From Labilithrix sp. (GTDB taxonomy: Bacteria > Myxococcota_A > Polyangia > Polyangiales > Polyangiaceae), in contig JAHBWC010000083.1 in NCBI GenBank assembly GCA_019637225.1, positions 1-35,696 of the forward strand: a stretch of DNA of 35,696 bases, read 5' to 3'. Position numbers and translations under genes: made by a program. This document shows, piece after piece, positions 31,903 to 35,696 of this stretch. Each line of letters starts with the position of its first letter. The first letter of the stretch is position 1. The notes under the pieces were generated by a model that saw nothing but the letters and a program-made list of their open reading frames with translations, had not been told where the DNA came from and did no database searches.

Positions 31903-34900
31903 CGGAGGAGCCCCTCCGCGTAGCGCTTCACGGCGTCTTTGTACTTTCCGCCCGCGGGCTGGCCGAGACCCTTGATGACGCGACGACGGAACTCCTCCGG
32001 GCCCTTGTGGGAGTCGGCCTTCGGGATGTCGGTGTGATCGCGAGCCATGCGATCGCCGTCGTTGTTCGATCCGTCGCGATCGCCCTCGCCGTCGCCGAGC
32101 GCGTCGCGCGCCATCTCGAGCTTCTGCTGCGCCTCGCGCTGCTTCGCGAGGCCCTTGTCGGCGTCGCCCTCGCGGAGCGCGCGCGCCGCCTCGTGCGCGG
32201 CCTCCTCGGCGTCGCGGAGCGCGTCGAGCGCCGCCGGCGGGAGCGCCTCCTGGTCGCGCCCCTTCTTCGCGAGCTCGCGGGCGCGCTCGCCGAGCTTGCC
32301 CTCGGTGTCGCCGTGCTCGCGGAGCTCGGGGGCCGCGCGCTGGGCGGCGCGCCGGCGGAGCTGCTCGAGCTTGTCCTCGGCCCACTTCACCTCGGCCTCG
32401 AGCTGGCGCCGGGCCTCGTCGACGGTCTTCTCGGCGCCGGGATCGCCGAAGCGCCCGAAGCGCTGGCGCGACGCGGCGCGCTTCGCCTCGTCGAGCGCGC
32501 CGAGCGCGCTCCGGCCGCTCTCGACGGCGTCCGCGGGGTTGTCCTGCTCGAGCGCCTTGGCCATCTGCTCGGCGTGCTCGCGCGCGGCCGCGCCCTTGCT
32601 CGTCCACGAGTCGCTGCCGCCGCCGACGTTCGGGAGCGGGCGCGCGGCGTCGCGGACCTTCTGCGCGTGCTTCTTCGCGTCCTCGGAGAGCGCCTCGCGG
32701 TCCTCCTTGGTCGAGCCCGCGGCGAGCGACTGCTCGACCTTGCCGACGTGACCGGCGTGCTCGGCGGCGAGCTTGTCGAGCTCGCGCGCCGCCTCGTTGA
32801 ACGCCTCCTCGACGTCGCTCGACTCGCCGTCGCCGTCTTCGCCGGGCGCGCCGCGGCCGCCGCCCGACTCGCCGCCGGCGTGCGACGGCCGGCCTCCGCG
32901 CGAACCGAACGACGGATCGGGCTGGCGGAGGCGGGCGGCGAGGTCCTGCGCCGCCAGCGTCGCGTGGGTGAGATCGCTCGTGCTGCGCGCGCGCGCGATC
33001 CGGAGCAGATCCATCTCGACGATCTCGCCGATGTCGCGGCCGAGCGCGCCGAGGCGGCGCATCGACTTGCCGCCGCCGTCGAGGACGACGACCGCCGCGT
33101 CCATCCGCTGCTCGCCGCGGACCTTCTCGGCGGGCTTGTGCGCGAGCGCGGCGGCCGCCGCGAGGTCCTCGGCGACCTCGGCGAGCTCCCGCGCGACCTC
33201 GCGGGTGTCGCGGAGGCCGAGGCCCTGGATGGCGCCGTCGACGACGAGCACCATGCGCTCGGTCGTCTTCACCACGTTGGCGCGCGCGGTCGTGCTCGGC
33301 GAGCGGAGCTGGTTCTGCGCCGCGTCCCTCACCTTGCGCATCCGGCCGCGGAGCATCGCGCCGAGGCGGCTCGGCACGCGGACGCCGGCGTACGAGGTGG
33401 TGAGCGCGGCCTCGAGCAGCTCGCTCCCCTCTTCGGCGAGCTTCACGTCGTGCTCGAGCATCGTCCGCCGATCCTTCGGCTCCGCCGCCAGCGGCGTCGC
33501 GATGCGCCAGGCGAGCGCGTCGACGAGCGCGTCGCGCACGCGCACGAGCCCGGCGAGGCGGCGCGACTCCGGCTCGCCGACGTCGGGCGGCACGATCGTG
33601 ATCGCGTCGCTCGCGCCCCACTTCGGTCCGGTGATGGGATCGTTGTCCTTCGCCTCGACGCGGATCTCGATCGGCGCGTGGCTCTTCTTGATGAACGAAT
33701 CGCTCGCGCGGAGGTTGTAGCCGCCGCGGTCGTTCTTCGTCTCGCCGTCGAGGCGCGCGAGCACCCGACGCTCCTCGCGTGGGCCGGCGCGGAGCACGAG
33801 GTGGACCTCGCGGAGGCCGTGATCGTCCGTCGCTTCGTAGTGGATCGGCACCTCGGACGCGTCCTCTTCGCTCGCGAGGCGGATCTGCCGCGGCGCGCCC
33901 TCGAGGGTGACGATCGGCGCCGCGTCCGGGATCGACTCGACGGGCGTGTCCTCCGGCTCGGGGATGACGACGGCCCCGAAGCGCGCGACGACGCGCAGCC
34001 TGACGGTGTCCGCGAGCGGCCAGCGCGCCACGACGTGGCCGGACCCGTCGTCGACGAACGGGACCTCGGCGGTGCCGTCCGTGAGGAGGAGTCGGCGCCC
34101 GGCGTGGAGCGGCGCCCCGCGCACCGTGAGGAGCGTGCCGCGCGGGAGGGCCACGTCCCCGTAGGGCATCACTCTCCGCTCTTCCTGGTGGAGGTAGTCC
34201 GGCGGCCTCGCGCGGATCTGCGGCTCGTTCAGCCAGGCCATCCCGACGGGAGCGACGCCGCCGCGCGCGAAGAGCACGTCCGCCCCTTCGGCGGGCCCCC
34301 ACGGGTTCGTCGCGCACGCCGCGACGTTCCCCGCGGCGAGGACAAGCGCGACGACGCCGAGGACGAACGCCACGCGCTGCGCTCCGCGCCGGACGCCGTC
34401 GAGCGGGAGCGCCGCGAGCGCGCGCGCGACGTGGAGCTCCGCGAGGTCGCGCGACGCGCCTCGCGTGGCGTCGGGCTCGAGCAGCGACAGCGCGCGGACG
34501 GCGCGCGCGGCGGCCTCGGGCTCCATGCGCCCCGCGACATGCTCGATCGTGCGCGCGGGGCTCGAGAAGACGCGGCGCTCGAGCAGGCTCACCACGGCGA
34601 CGGCTGCGGCGGTCACGGCGAGGATGAGCGCGCCCGCGAGGCGCGCCCCCGGAGTCCCTCCGCGCGCGACGAGCATCGCGATCGTCGCGAGTAGCAGCGT
34701 CCCGACGACGACCGCGCGGCGACGCGGGCCGCGGACGGTGTACCGCCACGCGTCGGCGAGCGCGCGGAGCGCCTCGCGGTGCGCCGGTGCGACCGCCGCC
34801 TTCGTGGGCTTCGCTTTGCCCGGAGGACGGCTCCCCCGCGCGGGCGCGATCGACGCCCGCCGAGCGCGCGGCGTGAACGGGCCTCCGCCTCGCTCGCCGT

Positions 34901-34934
34901 TCGGCCGCTCGCTCTTCGAATCCGCCGTCGTCAT
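31899..34934 (-). CDS. DUF4175-type large membrane protein
   Basis: From the ATG at 34934 (a GTG at 34958 is possible) this encodes about 1011 residues. The N-terminal part is basic, then three membrane helices (AVVVGTLLLATIAMLVA, AGALILAVTAAAVAVVSLL, VAFVLGVVALVLAAGNVAA). A beta-rich domain follows (about 230-480, with EIRVEAKDNDPITGPKWG), then long Glu/Lys/Ala-rich helices typical of coiled coils to the end, finishing VIKGLGQPAGGKYKDAVKRYAEGLLR. This layout, the Gly-rich hinge near 640 and the end resemble the DUF4175 family, often found in operons with MoxR-type ATPases and von Willebrand proteins, none of which are in the window. It probably faces the periplasm with its large C-terminal part. 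It is coupled to the peptidase gene. Confidence 0.82.
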   Translation of the reverse strand: MTTADSKSERPNGERGGGPFTPRARRASIAPARGSRPPGKAKPTKAAVAPAHREALRALADAWRYTVRGPRRRAVVVGTLLLATIAMLVARGGTPGARLAGALILAVTAAAVAVVSLLERRVFSSPARTIEHVAGRMEPEAAARAVRALSLLEPDATRGASRDLAELHVARALAALPLDGVRRGAQRVAFVLGVVALVLAAGNVAACATNPWGPAEGADVLFARGGVAPVGMAWLNEPQIRARPPDYLHQEERRVMPYGDVALPRGTLLTVRGAPLHAGRRLLLTDGTAEVPFVDDGSGHVVARWPLADTVRLRVVARFGAVVIPEPEDTPVESIPDAAPIVTLEGAPRQIRLASEEDASEVPIHYEATDDHGLREVHLVLRAGPREERRVLARLDGETKNDRGGYNLRASDSFIKKSHAPIEIRVEAKDNDPITGPKWGASDAITIVPPDVGEPESRRLAGLVRVRDALVDALAWRIATPLAAEPKDRRTMLEHDVKLAEEGSELLEAALTTSYAGVRVPSRLGAMLRGRMRKVRDAAQNQLRSPSTTARANVVKTTERMVLVVDGAIQGLGLRDTREVARELAEVAEDLAAAAALAHKPAEKVRGEQRMDAAVVVLDGGGKSMRRLGALGRDIGEIVEMDLLRIARARSTSDLTHATLAAQDLAARLRQPDPSFGSRGGRPSHAGGESGGGRGAPGEDGDGESSDVEEAFNEAARELDKLAAEHAGHVGKVEQSLAAGSTKEDREALSEDAKKHAQKVRDAARPLPNVGGGSDSWTSKGAAAREHAEQMAKALEQDNPADAVESGRSALGALDEAKRAASRQRFGRFGDPGAEKTVDEARRQLEAEVKWAEDKLEQLRRRAAQRAAPELREHGDTEGKLGERARELAKKGRDQEALPPAALDALRDAEEAAHEAARALREGDADKGLAKQREAQQKLEMARDALGDGEGDRDGSNNDGDRMARDHTDIPKADSHKGPEEFRRRVIKGLGQPAGGKYKDAVKRYAEGLLR

Positions 34935-34986
34935 CAGGTAGAAGACGGTCCGGCGCACGCCGAACCGGATGGAACGTAGCTCACGC

Positions 34987-35696
34987 TCACGGCGCGGGCG
35001 ACGGCAACGGGCCGATGTTCGGCGGCGGCCACGGCTGATCCGGCGGGTAGAACGGCGGCCGCGGCCCAGGGAACTGGAAGGTCCCGAACGGCGTCACGAT
35101 GGTGGTCTGCCCTGAGGCGCCGCCCGCGTCTGCGGCAGGCTGACCCCCGCCGCCGCCTCCGGCGTCCTGCTGAGCTTGGCCTCCGCCGCCCGCGTCCTTC
35201 TTCGGCGTGGGCGTCGGCGTGGGCCCCGGACCCGGCGTGGGCGTCGTGACCGTCACCGTCGTGAGCGGCGTCACCGGCGTCACGGTCGTCGCGGGCGTCG
35301 TCACCGGCGCCGTCGGCGTGGACGGCGTCTCGGTCGCGAACGTCGGCGGCGGCATCGGCACCGGCGTCGATTCCTGCGTTCCGACGACGTACGCGACGAC
35401 CGCGCCGGCGCCGAGGAGGAGCGCGACGATCGCCAGCGCGATGACGAGGCCCGATCCACCCTTCTTCGGCGGCGGGCGCGTCGGCTCGTACGAGGGCTGG
35501 GCGTGCGCGGGGTGCGCCGGCTCGTGATGGGCGTGGTGCGCGGGCGCGTGATGGATCGCCGACGGCGCGGCCAGCGGCGGAGCGCCGACGGTCCCGCCGC
35601 TGCCGTGGCCAAGCGCCGGCGGCGGCCCCGACCCCGCGGCGGCCGGGTTGGTGAGCGCGGCGTCGACGGGCGCGCCCATGACGGTGCCCGTGCCGA
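34987..35696 (-). CDS. Membrane protein with Pro/Thr-rich tail, 5' end likely outside the window
   Basis: The minus-strand frame ending at 34987 is open to the window edge. An ATG at 35679 could start a 230-residue protein, but the reading continues upstream as GTGTVMGAPV, so this is probably the 3' end of a longer gene. It holds a His/Pro/Ala-rich stretch, one membrane helix (GLVIALAIVALLLGAGAVVAYVVG), then an exported Pro/Thr repeat region (TPTAPVTTPATTVTPVTPL, PTPTPTP), an Asp/Gly/Gln-rich part and a Pro-rich end. Many myxobacterial Ser/Thr kinases and FHA proteins end like this; the domain that would tell is off the window. It precedes the DUF4175-type gene by 52 bp on the same strand. 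Confidence 0.65.
   Translation of the reverse strand, partial: GTGTVMGAPVDAALTNPAAAGSGPPPALGHGSGGTVGAPPLAAPSAIHHAPAHHAHHEPAHPAHAQPSYEPTRPPPKKGGSGLVIALAIVALLLGAGAVVAYVVGTQESTPVPMPPPTFATETPSTPTAPVTTPATTVTPVTPLTTVTVTTPTPGPGPTPTPTPKKDAGGGGQAQQDAGGGGGGQPAADAGGASGQTTIVTPFGTFQFPGPRPPFYPPDQPWPPPNIGPLPSPAP

Overview
The window is very GC-rich and looks like chromosomal DNA of a myxobacterium (Myxococcota, probably order Polyangiales). Supporting signs are a TIGR04551-like outer-membrane protein, a GltJ/AgmX-type protein (zinc ribbon, GYF, membrane helix, TonB-like end), a MYXO-CTERM-like tail, a MshEN-receiver-TPR fusion, long Pro/Ala-rich linkers and many lipoproteins. The genus assignment is inference. 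No rRNA, tRNA, CRISPR array, transposase or phage gene was recognised.

Layout. 1-2325: 3' end of a TIGR04551-like protein gene, then a small lipoprotein gene broken by several apparent frameshifts. 2327-4406: an NtrC-type sigma-54 activator followed by a stand-alone receiver gene. The gap between them holds a sequence matching the -24/-12 promoter consensus and two CACGGGTG boxes 40 bp apart, so this looks like a self-contained sigma-54 regulatory module. 4452-6775: queA and tgt, overlapping by 4 bp (tRNA queuosine). 6785-11760: MshEN-REC-TPR protein, GltJ-like protein, a secreted M48-like protein with a broken HExxH motif, and a Cys-Pro-rich lipoprotein. 11868-15400: dprA and topA. 15401-16713 (minus): TetR regulator and a lipoprotein with a truncated-globin-like domain that lacks the proximal histidine. 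16998-20654: a 925-residue protein of unknown role with a long proline-rich middle, a 118-residue unknown protein and greB.

20730-25639 is rich in exported proteins: a cupredoxin-like lipoprotein, a BNR-repeat protein with a MYXO-CTERM-like tail, a YncE-like propeller lipoprotein and an FGE/SUMF1-fold lipoprotein. 25653-26729 (minus) is corA. 26730-27082 is a repeat-rich spacer with inverted GGGCAC hexamer arrays and a long near-perfect palindrome. 27082-30182 (minus) is psd, translationally coupled to a methyltransferase with a long disordered N-terminus. 30322-34934 (minus) is a DUF4175-type membrane/coiled-coil protein coupled to an HELTH metallopeptidase-like protein. The right edge carries the 3' part of a membrane protein gene.

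The strongest non-coding signals are the sigma-54 promoter with paired upstream boxes (3801-3899), a hairpin that would mask the ribosome binding site of the cupredoxin-like lipoprotein gene (21720-21741), a good sigma-70 promoter for psd with a palindrome at its predicted start site (30265-30315), and the 36-bp palindrome after the methyltransferase stop codon (27047-27082). All function calls are from reading the sequence and recalling families; no database search was run.
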